Source of the DNA: Megaustenia siamemsis
Taxonomy: Eukaryota; Mollusca; Gastropoda; Stylommatophora; Ariophantidae
Assembly: GCA_032433765.1 (NCBI GenBank)
Contig: JAVIAB010000102.1
Span: 11,065,811 to 11,129,810, forward strand
Reading direction: 5' to 3'
Length of the DNA stretch: 64,000 nt
Shown piece by piece: positions 30,501 through 39,007 of the stretch; positions within the stretch are counted from its first letter, which is position 1; every line of letters begins with the position of its first letter. Under the pieces are notes generated by a model that saw only the letters and a program-made list of their open reading frames with translations, was not told the origin of the DNA and searched no databases. The position numbers were made by a program, and so were the translations under genes.

Positions 30501-30911
30501 TCTCTCTGAGATACTTCTTGGAAGAGATAAGATTCCAAAACTTGGTCTCTGGTCGTTGATGTCTGTGATAATTACGTTAATGGGATATCTCTGGAAGAAG
30601 TCTGGGGCAGACGAGACGGCCACAGAGGTAACGATCACGCAGGTGGGAACAGATCCACATAGGCTCTCTCTATCAAGACTTGTTTTGGTGCTGAAGTCAC
30701 CCGTTAATTCGTCGACGTGAAATAAATCCTTCCGGTTCAGCAAGGAGAATTCAAGGTCAGGTGTAGATGTGATCCTGGCCTGTTTGGCGATGTTCCCGAG
30801 TAGAACAGGAGCATGTTGCTCTTCCTTGACATGGAAGTCAATCTGAGAGCTGGTCACACCGGCAAGATGGATTAATATAAGCAAGGGAAAGAGTGCCGAA
30901 ACTCGTTTCAT
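27525..30911 (-). CDS. Protocadherin, single large exon
   Basis: A type I cell-surface homophilic adhesion protein of the protocadherin family, 1,128 residues from the chosen Met. This Met (codon at 30909-30911) begins a good signal peptide (MKRVSALFPLLILIHLAGVT). The frame is open to 31118, but a 3' splice-like site at 30985 suggests that upstream codons are intronic or 5'UTR. Seven cadherin repeats run at about 23-126, 127-242, 243-349, 350-460, 461-563, 564-668 and 669-773; Ca-binding linkers read DINDQ, DENDN, DTVNN, DVNDN, DENDE, DENDN, and LDRE-like motifs are in EC1, 2, 4, 5. EC1 has C-x5-C (LCGSVPTCV), a protocadherin hallmark. EC3 and EC7 lack a clean LDRE. TM at about 784-809 (TIVITMVCATLFIAATVIVT). 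The 319-residue tail has KSVTF (875-879) and four 17-residue repeats (1008-1075). The terminal 13 codons may be read-through of a 5' splice site at 27566. Intact; surely a gene; ortholog unknown. Confidence 0.96.
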   Translation of the reverse strand: MKRVSALFPLLILIHLAGVTSSQIDFHVKEEQHAPVLLGNIAKQARITSTPDLEFSLLNRKDLFHVDELTGDFSTKTSLDRESLCGSVPTCVIVTSVAVSSAPDFFQRYPINVIITDINDQRPSFGILSLPRSISERADVNTTIKLPVASDGDYEPAFKVQNYRLEPDQHKTFGLVVERHNKTDGAAEFDLHLRLLEKIDRETIGSYTLTLVATDGGSPSNEGKLQIVISVIDENDNRPEFQEKNYEKTVKEVTRVGTTILTVSVRDADDGENGRVGFEFPADVDRKILNFFEVNSVSGDVTLANNLENEGGASFTFKIKAFDHGTPMMFSEVTVRIIVEDTVNNPPSIKISQWRFRNGNAIVSEDVVVGAKIALIDVVDTDSGENGKTQCSATSDYFSLEEYNSPGEYTVSVGRDLDREKLPVHVITIQCVDNGTPPLASLANLTVLVEDVNDNRPEFTRQIYEMTVTENQDIGQFVGNVFASDLDEGLNGLIRYSVEYTVVEFKIDELNGNLYTSIKGLDREVKDQYIFQVYAFDVGLSPMTATATVTVNIDDENDESPRFDNSRYNFIVSESSAVNSVIGQVSARDLDLRLGGLVEYVLVHSPLHPDPPYSLSKGDGTLKLIKSLDYESTKQYNFVITAVDLGIPPRNSSVEIQIEVQDENDNDPVLVFPSKDNFSVTLNLNMSPGHEVITVLAHDPDTGENGRLTYSFTASSHVIANIFRINKDSGLLTLVSPLVNVNPLSYNITLVVQDNGVPQRAIRAMLQLEITQQAQMKRSKESYTTIVITMVCATLFIAATVIVTLCFIKYTDNRKSHTTKEARNSNFKPIIASPEDFLQDSETKHDFDQHIISSSFLPNKCSFPSPNSRLITSKKSVTFDKAVTSSDYPNATEPANTPINSNCDKHTFNVNSSPHQILYDCYIPRTFHLSTSEETASNKSYLHRNPPTVPFKETPIESSHQRGDNLETYNRSITSPNGSPKSKSNFKIENKLSNQILGNNIHANIQPNESSRTNFHARIVDLSANEISNTNMHAREIDPSTNESLRINVHTRLADNPANEISKSKNCTRKVETSANDSPGCIESKAADEMIGVALEKHKALVRLIVNKRPTDIRQVSTQSLPGFDDSV
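27558..27572 (-). promoter_or_regulatory. Candidate 5' splice site (GTAAGT) at protocadherin 3' end
   Basis: The minus strand reads AGACAA|GTAAGTACAC: a perfect +1 to +6 donor, in phase 0 after codon CAA (Gln). It falls 13 codons before the stop. No AATAAA/ATTAAA follows the stop before TE sequence starts about 40 bp away, which favours splicing to a further exon. Confidence 0.55.
27687..27890 (-). repeat. In-frame 51-bp tandem repeat in the protocadherin tail (4 x 17 aa)
   Basis: Four head-to-tail units starting NESSRTNFHARIVDLSA, NEISNTNMHAREIDPST, NESLRINVHTRLADNPA, NEISKSKNCTRKVETSA. Start sites (complement of TCATTGG) are spaced exactly 51 bp: 27682, 27733, 27784, 27835, 27886. Units are diverged but frame-preserving. 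Nothing similar is known to me in protocadherins. Confidence 0.9.
28275..28289 (-). other. RVxF-like PP1-docking motif (KSVTF) in protocadherin tail
   Basis: Codons for K-S-V-T-F, preceded by Lys and followed by Asp, fit the [RK]-x(0,1)-[VI]-x-[FW] pattern. Vertebrate delta-1 protocadherins carry a conserved CM3 tail motif (RRVTF) reported to bind PP1-alpha. The link is by motif analogy. Confidence 0.5.
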
Positions 30912-30984
30912 CCTCGTCTTTTGTGGAATAATTCTTGCGCTTTGTTTGCTATTAACTTGAACTATCAAGGGACTGGAATCGAGC
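30912..30984 (-). other. Probable 5'UTR part of the protocadherin exon
   Basis: Between the signal-peptide ATG and the candidate splice acceptor. Although in frame and open, it encodes a hydrophilic stretch unlike a protocadherin N-terminus and precedes a strong signal peptide, so it is probably untranslated. Confidence 0.55.
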
Positions 30985-31010
30985 CTGTAATATATAAAAA
31001 GAGAGCAATT
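30985..31010 (-). promoter_or_regulatory. Candidate 3' splice site upstream of protocadherin ATG
   Basis: On the minus strand the sequence reads CTCTCTTTTTATATATTACAG then GCTCGATTCC: a pyrimidine-rich tract and CAG directly before the 5'UTR. This predicts at least one 5' non-coding exon at higher coordinates. Seen by eye only. Confidence 0.55.
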
Positions 31011-31234
31011 TAAAAAATTAATAATTATAGAAAAATAGTACACAAGAAAAGATGGCTGGATGTCTAGAGATAAGACGTTGACCTCAGTACACAAAAGTCC
31101 AGGATCGAATCTTGTCATAGGCTGTAGAAATTTTTCTCTTCGAATCTCTCTTTAACCTCGTAGCTTTACACTCTCCTGGTCTTTTGGTAGTGAGATCCGA
31201 TGCCTAGCCTTACCGGATAATGGCGAAAAATATG

Positions 31235-31580
31235 TGAACTGTGTCATTACATGGCCCAAAACTGATGATTGTTTCTTCCTAATATTGGAAATTAGCTTTC
31301 TCTTTGCTTTGTCCTCTCTCAGAACGTTTGCATTACTCTTCTTAGCTGCCCATGGTATTCTCAACATTCTTCTGTAAAACCCTATTTCAACAGCCTCCAG
31401 TATTTTTCTTGTGTTGTCTTTTGTCCCTTATTCACACCCACAGGCTAAGACTGGCTCTACATAACATTTAAGAACTCTTTTTCTTGTTTCTATTGTCAAA
31501 AGTGGATTGCACAGCATCTTACTCATTTTTTTTGGAACGCTGCTTTTGCCTGAGCCATTCTGCATAAGTTGGAATACATG
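31235..31580 (-). mobile_element. LINE family B, 3' part, minus strand
   Basis: Encodes MLRIPWAAKKSNANVLRE, AKRKLISNIRKKQSSVLGHV and upstream TRKRVLKCYVEPVL-like, reaching GCTTTTGCCTGAGCCATTC. It lacks the last 3' segment (GKxxGRQRE) and joins a degraded tRNA-like scrap at 31040-31230 (CCAGGATCGAATCTTG). Confidence 0.82.
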
Positions 31581-32250
31581 AACAACACAAATCCCATATT
31601 TGACCTAAAAACCCTACAGAAAATAAACAACAAACAATGAGCGTAAACCCCTCAAAAACATCACTAAAAGCGCGCCGATTCCCACATCGTCCTAGACACT
31701 AACACCTTCCGGAACAATCTAATGATCGCGTCACAAAACGCATCCGTTGAACCGGAAAATTCCGAGTCAGGTCCCAGGTCACGTCCCCTTGATCTGTCCA
31801 GATAGATCGTCACAGACACGGAAATGAAAACGAGGCTGCGAGAAAAGAGAGTGATGATTAACACGGAAACGCCGGCAGTAACTGCCTGACATTAATGCTG
31901 TCATCATTGGGATTGCTGCCATTTCTGTTGCATGACAGCTAATGTTGGGTAATGAAACTGTCCCGGAATCGTGTTGTCTTGAAAATAAGATGCTTTATTT
32001 GAAGTCCTGTCCTCATTGCAGAAGAGGACTCTTTCTCTGCTTCCTTCGCTCGGTCGTTAAATTAATGGATGTTTGATTGAGGTGACACTTCGGGTTGTTG
32101 AAACGGAAGACGCAAAGAGAATGTGTACTTGAAGAAACAAAAATAGAAACAAAGGAATGATTTGAAACAGCCCTCGACACGCCTCGTTATCTTGTGTATA
32201 TGGAATATGTTGTTACGAAATGTATTATTAACATTATATTCTTCTTTCCA
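31581..32250. other. Non-repetitive flank upstream of the protocadherin
   Basis: No match elsewhere in the window; flanked by inverted LINE B copies. It may hold the promoter or first exon of the protocadherin, but no TATA-Inr arrangement or coding exon can be named with confidence. A 66-codon minus ORF (31664-31864) has no recognisable motif. Confidence 0.4.
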
Positions 32251-32251
32251 T

Positions 32252-32785
32252 GATGCAGAATGGCTCAGGCAAAAGCAGCTTTAAAAAAAAATGAGGAAGA
32301 TACTATGCAATCCATTTTTGACAATAGAAACAAGAAAAAGAGTTCTTAAATGTTACGTAGAGCCAGTCTTAACATATGGATGGGAGTCATGGACAATAGG
32401 ACAACAGACAAGAAAATAACTGGAGTCTGTAGAAATGTGGTTTTACAGAAGAATGTTGAGAATACCATGGACAGCTAAGAAGAGTAATGAAGAGGTTATG
32501 AGAGAGGTCCAAGCAAAAAGAGAGCTAGTTTCCAATGTTAGGAAGAGTCAATCATCATTTTTTGGCCATGTAATGAGAAGAGAACAACTTGAATATATTG
32601 TAACAACTGGAAAAAATGAGGAACGAAGAGATAGAGGGAAGCAAAGAGAAAAAAATAACAGACAGCTTAAGAGAATGGCTTGGCAGAAAGTCAACAACAG
32701 AAATGATAAATAGCTGCCGAGATCGAAAGTTGTGGAGAGACATGATCACCTACGCCACTAGGCCCGGTACTTGATGATGATGATA
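32252..32785 (+). mobile_element. LINE family B, 3' half, plus strand
   Basis: Reads MAQAKAALKK-like, TRKRVLKCYVEPVLTYGWES (premature TAA at about 32418), MWFYRRMLRIPWTAKKSNEE, ELVSNVRKSQSSFFGHVMRR, EQLEYIVTTGKNEERRDRGK and RDRKLWRDMITYATRPGT-like, with ATGATGATGAT tail. Frameshift around 32660. Confidence 0.88.
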
Positions 32786-32794
32786 TTGATTCTT

Positions 32795-33070
32795 TCTTCT
32801 ACCTTTCAGCTCCTTGTTGAGCATATGTCTTCAACAAACACTTTCCAAGCCGTTCTGTTTATTGTCATTCTTCTAAGACCATGTCATGTCTTCCCCATTA
32901 TCGTTATCTCCGTTTCCATCTGTCTTCTCCAAGAATGTTTTAGCCTTCCTCTTTGTCTTTTTCCCGGGGGCTTCCACAAAAGGGCCCGTTTTGTAATACT
33001 TTAAGTTGGCTTCCGCAGTATGTGTCCTATCCAGTGCCATAGCCTTCGCTGCATCTCTTTATCAAAAAGG
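32795..33070 (-). mobile_element. LINE family E, 3' end, minus strand
   Basis: Starts at TTTCAGCTCCTTGTTGAGCA and follows the E consensus through GTCTTCCCCATTATCGT, TCTTCTCCAAGAATG and AGTGCCATAGCCTTCGCTG. Frame broken. Confidence 0.85.
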
Positions 33071-33174
33071 TTTAACATTAAATTAACCAACCCACGTTTT
33101 TATTTTAGAAATATGATCAGCACGATGTCAGACCGCCTTCTATTCCACGAAATAAATTTCGTTACTAATTTAAG

Positions 33175-33478
33175 GTTGGGTGAACCTAGAAGGCAAAAAC
33201 AAAAGGGAGAGCTAATTTATAATATTAGGAAGATACAATCATCATTTTTTGGGGCCATGTAATGAGAAGGGAACAGCTGGAATATATTGTAACAACTGGG
33301 AAAATTAAGGGACGAAGAGATAGATGGAAGGAAAGCGAAAAGATACCAGACAGATACCAGAGCTTAAGAGAATTGGCTTGGCAGAAGGTCAACAACAGAA
33401 ATGATAAATAACTGTCGAGATCGAAAATTGTGGAGAGACATGATCGCCTACGCCAACAGGCATGGCACTTGATGTTAA
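33175..33478 (+). mobile_element. LINE family B, 3' end, plus strand
   Basis: KGELIYNIRKIQSSFFG, then frameshift, then REQLEYIVTTGKIKGRRDRW and RDRKLWRDMIAYANRHGT-stop, tail TGATG. The first block is preceded by a SINE-1-like scrap (TTAAGGTTGGGTGAACC). Confidence 0.85.
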
Positions 33479-33531
33479 ATAAACCTAGAAACCGGTTAAT
33501 CGGTGGAATTAACCTAAACTAAACCTCATCT

Positions 33532-33815
33532 TCGGGAGCCTCGGTGGTTGAGTGGTTAATACGCTCACTTCCTGATCAACGTGAACTCATTCAATTCCAA
33601 GAGGATGCGGATTTTTTTGGGACTGCAACAAGGATCCGGGGGTCACCCAGCCTCTAAAAATGTGTATAGAGACTTTTCTGGTATGTAAAGGCGCCCTGGC
33701 GTGATACCGATCACATCATCCAAAAATACGCAGCGGTCATAGACAGATAATGTCACTAGCATCGTATTCCCCATCTAGCAAGGCAGGGGACAGAACCTTG
33801 ACTTTTATTTTCCGT
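33532..33815 (+). mobile_element. SINE-6 (tRNA-like), plus strand
   Basis: GGGAGCCTCGGTGGTTGAGT head, CACCCAGCCTCTAAAAATG, CGCCCTGGCGTGATACCGAT. The inverted copy at 52588-52812 shares this order. Its 3' half resembles SINE-1 (two families sharing a tail). Confidence 0.78.
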
Positions 33816-33819
33816 TAAC

Positions 33820-34200
33820 GTTAGTAGCGTGGCGGTGCGGCTGAAACCACTGTTTCGCTGGCTCAAAGGTCGATGTCTTCTTCCTCTACCTTTCAGCTCC
33901 CTGTGGAGCATAGGTCTTCAACAAACACTTTCCAAGTCGCTCTGTTTCTTGCCATTCTTTTAAGATCATTCCATGTCTTCCCCATCATCTTCATCTCTGC
34001 TCTATCTGTCTTCTCCAAGAATTTCTTGGTCTTCCTCTTTGTCTTTTCCCCATGGGGATTCCAATAAGGGCCTGTTGTGTAATACTCTCAGTTGGCTTCC
34101 GCAGTGTGTTTCCTATCCAGCGTCATGGTCTTCGCTGTATCTCTTTATCCACTGGTATTTGACTGGCGCATTTCCATAATTCTATGTTAGTGAGTTTGTC
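33820..34200 (-). mobile_element. LINE family E 3' end with SINE-4 head fragment
   Basis: 33885-34200 is LINE E, minus (CAGCTCCCTGTGGAGCATAG to CATTTCCATAATTCTATGTT), frameshifted. 33820-33880 is the SINE-4 head (GCTGAAACCACTGTTTCGCT). Confidence 0.8.
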
Positions 34201-34324
34201 GTGCACAATTGTCGTCGACATTTAATGGACATTGTTATCTGGTGCTTGAAATCGTCGACATGTTTTATTTCTGAGTGTCTTCTTTCTTTCTGTCGATCAC
34301 CCGATGATTAATAAAAACGTTAAG

Positions 34325-35030
34325 AGCTCAGTATAGAGAGAATACTAGCATCGAAACAAGTAACACCAGGGCTAAAACTAAGAATAGCAAAATATTATGT
34401 CTTTCATATATTATTCCATATATATATTATTCATATATGGTGCAGAAACATGGACATTATACAAGAAAACAGAACAGAAAAGTGAAGCCTTTGCTTGCTT
34501 GCTTGCGTTCGCCCGATGACTAAAGTATTCTAGAGTATTCTAGTAGACTACAGAATTACTCTTCATCATCCGCCCTTAAAAGGACGTTAAGTGGGTGTGT
34601 CTGCGTTGTGTTGTGGTTTACAGTATAACTGTGATATTTGCGCCATTCGGCCCAACACATCCGACTTCAGCAAGAATGAAGCCTTTGAAATGTGAATATA
34701 TAGAACAATAGGTAGAATTGGATGGAAAGAAAGGAAAACAAATGATGAAGTTATAAAACAACTTAAAATGAAAAGAGAACTACTAAACACAATTCAAACA
34801 AGACAAATGAGGCTTTTCATGCGTTTTAAAAGACACAACAGTCTACCTAAAAGTAATATTAGAAGGAAAAATACAAGGTAAAAGAGGCAGACCAAGACTA
34901 ACATGGACGAGTAATATCAAAAGATGGACAAACCAGCCTATGACGACCTACACCATCAAAGCAAGAGACAGAGTAGAATGGCGCTCCATGGAAGCCAACC
35001 TTCTATCCGGAGACGGCACTCATTGATGAT
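34325..35030 (+). mobile_element. LINE family A 3' region, split by repeat X
   Basis: 34340-34493 and 34677-35030 read as one LINE A copy (ACACCAGGGCTAAAACTAAG, then GAATTGGATGGAAAG, RPRLTWTSNIKRWTNQPMT, SGDGTH-stop, TGATGATGAAG) when the insertion at 34494-34676 is ignored. TGAAGCCTTTG is duplicated at 34483-34493 and 34677-34687. Confidence 0.9.
34494..34676 (-). mobile_element. Repeat X short form, precisely inserted in LINE A
   Basis: 183 bp with an 11-bp target-site duplication. On the minus strand it reads GCTGAAGTCGGATGTGTTGG, GCCGAATGGCGCAAATATC, ending GCGAACGCAAGCAAGCAAG, so a (CAAG)n-like tail. This defines repeat X as a non-autonomous retroposed unit. Confidence 0.88.
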
Positions 35031-35031
35031 G

Positions 35032-35268
35032 AAGCCAAGTGGTGTATAGGAAATATGATGTTAGTGACTATCATTTGTATAGACCTTCAGCGCATGATTT
35101 TTTGGGGTAATGTGGTCGGTATTATGCCCGTGCCGCTATACTTTCCTAACAAAAATCCGGTACCCATTTAAGGCTAGGTGAACCCGGAAGCCATCGATCA
35201 AGATCGAACCCGACCTTTTGTCCTTTGTATTTCAGTTCGATAAGCACTGAGCTATCGCGTCTCCCACC
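35032..35268 (-). mobile_element. SINE-1, minus strand
   Basis: GCCAAGTGGTGTATAGG, ATGATTTTTTGGGGTAATGT, GATCGAACCCGACC and GAGCTATCGCG. It joins the end of LINE A directly. Confidence 0.85.
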
Positions 35269-35281
35269 TAATGTCTACTCA

Positions 35282-35520
35282 TCGTCGTCATCATCATCAT
35301 CAAGTACCAAGCCTGCTGGCGTAGGTGATCATGTCTCTCCTCAACTTTCGATCTCGACAGTTATTTATAATTTATGTTGTTGACCTTCTGCCAAGGCATT
35401 CTCTTAAGCTGTCTGGTATATTTTCTCTTTGTTTCCCTCTATCTCTTCGTCCCTCAATTTTCCCAGTTGTTACAATTTATTCCAGATGTTCTCTTCTCAT
35501 CTCATGGCCAAAATATGATG
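35282..35520 (-). mobile_element. LINE family B, short 3' end, minus strand
   Basis: CATCATCATCAAGTACCAAG, TTTCGATCTCGACAGTTATT and CCCAGTTGTTACAATTTATT match other B copies; ends at CTCATGGCCAAAATATG. Confidence 0.85.
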
Positions 35521-35539
35521 AGTTTACTACTACGATGAC

Positions 35540-35935
35540 TGCTAAGGGAATTAATTGTACTCTTTGTCATCCTTCCTTAAAAGGACGTTATGTGTGCGTA
35601 GATACGTTGTGTTGTACTCTACAGTAAAACTATGGTATTTGCGAGTTTCGCCCCAACATATCCGACTTCAGCATGTTATTTTTGAGTACCGGGTTGTCTT
35701 TCTTCTTCGATTCTTACTGGCTTGGCTTGACTAGACAGGTTGGTCTGTTGCAAGAGGCACTGTGACGAGATGGAGTAGGGTCTCTATGGTTCCGGTGCAC
35801 GGATCCAGCAGCATGCCATCAGCTGTGGGTCGCTGACAGCTTCCAGCTCTGCTGCTGTGAGGATCCTGTGCTTCCCTTCTGAACGTCGAACTTATTTTAG
35901 TTGTGAATTTCCGGGAAGCCATTTTATTTATTGCA
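35540..35935 (+). mobile_element. Repeat X, long form, plus strand
   Basis: AAAGGACGTTATGTGTGCG, ACATATCCGACTTCAGCATG, TTCTTCGATTCTTACTGGC, GAGGCACTGTGACGAGATGG and GCTGTGGGTCGCTGACAGC follow the 8.6- and 51.1-kb copies. Confidence 0.75.
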
Positions 35936-36154
35936 ACCAGTTTTTTTTTTTTTTTTAAATAAAAGCGCCCGGATCGCTACTATCTCATCACATAAAACGA
36001 GAAATCGTAAAATACCTAGGCTGAAGTCGGATGTGTCGGGCCGAAAGGCGTAGATATCTCTGCTCTGTCGTAAACAAGCGACAGAACGCATCCATACCCA
36101 TTTAAGAGATGAATGGTAAGAAGAAGAAGCGTAATATACCAAGCCTTTGAAGCT

Positions 36155-36430
36155 CTGGTGTCGCTACATTTGTAGCGTCGCTACATGTGTAGCGTTGCTA
36201 CATTTGTAGTGTCGCTATCAATAACTATATAATGAGAATATAAACCTGCTATAATTCTAGATAATTATAGTTATCAATTACTTGTAAAATGTGTATTTGG
36301 TATGTAGGGACTGTTAAAGTCATAAAAGTTTACTGGAACGCGTTCCGGCACGTTCAGGCTGGAGTAAGCTTTGATTACGACCATAACTTCTGTCGTTTTT
36401 GGTGTTGAGGAAAATATATTATCTTAAAAA
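36155..36430. other. Unassigned stretch with TAGCGTYGCTACATNTG triplication
   Basis: GTGTCGCTACATTTGTAGCG and its neighbours form three short imperfect palindromic units at 36162-36212. Nothing else identified. Confidence 0.5.
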
Positions 36431-37055
36431 AAAAAAGTATACACAATCTCACACATACAATCATACACACACACACAGTCGCACACACAATATCATACAA
36501 TCATACACACAATCACACACACACACAATCTCACAAATAATCACACACAATCTCATACAATCTCACACACAATCTCATAAAATCATACACACAATCACAA
36601 ACACACAATAACATAAAAGCATACACACAATCTCATACACACACACAATCTCATACAATCATGCACACAATCATATGCAAAATCTCAAATACACAATCAC
36701 ACACACACACACACAATCTCACAAATAATCACACACAATCTCATACAATCTCACACACAATCTCATACAATCATACACACAATCACAAACACACAATAAC
36801 ATAAAAGCATACACACAATCTCATACACACACACAATCTCATACAATCATGCACACAATCACATGCAAAATCTCAAACACACAATCACACACATAATCAC
36901 GCGCACACAATCACGCAAACACACACACAATCACACAAAATCACACACCCATAATCACACACACAATGACACCCATAATCACACACACAATTACACCCAC
37001 AATCACAATCACACACACACGCACACACACACAACCCCACACACAAATACATACC
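36430..37055 (+). repeat. (CA)-rich array with a duplicated approx 190-bp segment
   Basis: ACACAATCTCACACAC-type units throughout. 36500-36690 and 36695-36880 are near-identical (AACACACAATAACATAAAAG, ATCATGCACACAATC), i.e. a segmental duplication within the array. Confidence 0.93.
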
Positions 37056-37354
37056 AGCTCGGGATGAATGCAACAACGATCAAAATTCAGCAAAACAAAA
37101 CTGTTCCGTCTTGTCTTGACTTATCTGTGAGACGAGCTAAACTTGGCTCTAACTAAGCACAATCAAGTACTCCTTCACAGCACAACGTCAGAAACATCTA
37201 TAAAACAGTGACAGCAAATGACAGGCACGTCTTCAAGTTTTGTTTCAAACGTTGCGTACCTCTGTTTTCCTAGTCACAGTCCACAGACCAAGAAACATAA
37301 AACTGCTATAATCTCACTAGTAACAGAATTGCGCCCACGAAAACTGATAAAACA

Positions 37355-37750
37355 TATCAAATATTTGAAACACTAAAGATAAAAGCGGGTTGTAATGGCA
37401 TACAAAAGCTCTAAATTATTATATTTTTAAAAAGATGGGTGGTTGCTGGATTGATTGGTCACTTTTAATGTCACGAGACATAATGATGATGAGCCCAGCA
37501 GATTTGGGTGTCTACTCCATTAAATATAATATGTTCGAAAATTCAATTATAAAATATTTGAAACACTAAAGATAAAAGCGGTTTGTAATGGCATGCAAAA
37601 GCTCTAAATTATTATATTTTAAAAAGATGGGTGGCTGCTGGATTGATTGGTCACTTTTAATGTCACGACACATAATGATGATGAGCCCAGCAGATTTGGG
37701 TATCTACTCCATTAATTAAATATAATATGTTCGAAAATTCAATTATAGAA
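37355..37750 (+). repeat. Direct duplication of an approx 185-bp unit
   Basis: Copy 1 about 37362-37540 and copy 2 about 37546-37740 share AAATATTTGAAACACTAAAG, AAAAGATGGGTGG, GATTGATTGGTCACTTTTAA, ATGATGATGAGCCCAGCAGA with few differences. Function unknown. Confidence 0.92.
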
Positions 37751-37759
37751 ATGTGAAAA

Positions 37760-38305
37760 CAATCAAACACGGTGATTGTTGTTTAACGTTGATGTAGTCA
37801 ATTTTAAAATGGTGTTAGTTTAAAAAAAAAAAGTTATGAATTATTGTACCAGAAGTATGAAATAATTCATCAATTATGACTTGTAACTTCTCGGAGGGTC
37901 CTTATAACTTGAAAGCTGGAGCGATAACTGGTCCAAGAACTAACTGGTTCCGTAGCTAACTGGTAGGATTGAAGCATCAGCCAATCAGATGCTAGCATTT
38001 AGGTGATGGGCGTGGCTCAGTTTGTGAAAGATTCACGTTGTGGATTTGAAGCTAACAGGGTATCAACGACCATGTCAGACAGTGTGCCGTCTCATTAATC
38101 ACGACAAACTACAGCGGACTCCCAAACGAAACAATAAACAGACACAGGTACATGAATTAGCACTCGAAAAGAATGTACACATTTTTACCTCGTCTTTCTT
38201 CTCACTGTCGCATGAAAACGCAAATTATTACGACGGGTCGTGTTGTTCTGGTGTATTAGAGCGCTTGAATAATAGTAATAATACCGTTGGTTCTCTTGTC
38301 TGCCT
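37760..38305. other. Unassigned unique stretch
   Basis: Contains CCAATCAG (37980) and GGGCGTGGC (38008), reminiscent of CCAAT and GC/KLF boxes, but no supported transcript start or coding exon follows. Left as unassigned. Confidence 0.35.
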
Positions 38306-38308
38306 ATT

Positions 38309-38860
38309 CACCATCATCATGTGCCATACCGGTTGGCGTTGACGATCATATCCCTCCACAATCTTCTATCCACAGTGCAATGTATCAGTTCTGTTGTTGA
38401 CTGTTTTCCATGCCATGGCACAAAGCTATCTAGTAATTTCTCTCTTTGTCGTCCGCGATCTTTCTTTCCTTTTATTTTGCCAGTTGTAACCAAGTATTAC
38501 AAATTTCCTCTTGTCATGATGTGCCCGAAAAATGTTGATTGTTTCTTTCTGATGTTGTTTTAGGAGCTTCCTTTTTGTGTTGGTCTCGTTCAGAATTTCC
38601 TCATCGGTCTTTTTAGCTGTCCAGGGAACTTTCAACATTCTTCTGAGAATCCCCATCTCTGTGGCCTCTAATCGTCTCTTCATTTGTTTGTCTACTGTCC
38701 ATGATTCGCTCCCATATGTCAGAATTGGTTCTATATTGCACCGATGAACATTCTTTTTCACATATATTGACATAGATTTCTTCATAAGTTATTTTTCATT
38801 TTCTGAAATGCTATTTTGGCCGGAGCTATTCTGCTTTTTATTTCTGTGTTAACAAATACC
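38309..38860 (-). mobile_element. LINE family C, 3' region, minus strand
   Basis: Minus frame: MSIYVKKNVHRCNIEPILTY, GSESWTVDKQMKRRLEATEM, GILRRMLKVPWTAKKTDEEI, TKRKLLKQHQK; then frameshift before GHHDK. Tail CATCATCATGTGCC. Confidence 0.87.
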
Positions 38861-39007
38861 GTAACTAAATGAGAATTGCATTCCGTTATATATACCCGCT
38901 AACAGATTTATTATAACAAATTAATTTGTTTTTGTTTTCTTCCACAACTTGGCTCTAGTTGTTTGGAGATGTGAAACTTGTGCGTCATATCAACAGTACA
39001 CGCACCC

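Noticed and set aside
28261..30720. Plus-strand open frames opposite the protocadherin
   Set aside because: Antisense shadows of a strongly coding minus strand.
27525..31118. Protocadherin start at the first in-frame Met (31118)
   Set aside because: The extra 69 residues precede a clear signal peptide and span a candidate splice acceptor; start moved to 30911.
34650..34676. Hammerhead ribozyme in repeat X (GCTGAAGTCGG ... GGGCCGAATGG)
   Set aside because: It superficially resembles the PLE motif, but GAAAC is not conserved (GAATG/GAAAG) and stem II does not pair.
37975..38040. Promoter with CCAAT and GC-box near 38.0 kb
   Set aside because: Short motifs only; no downstream exon or transcription evidence, so not called.
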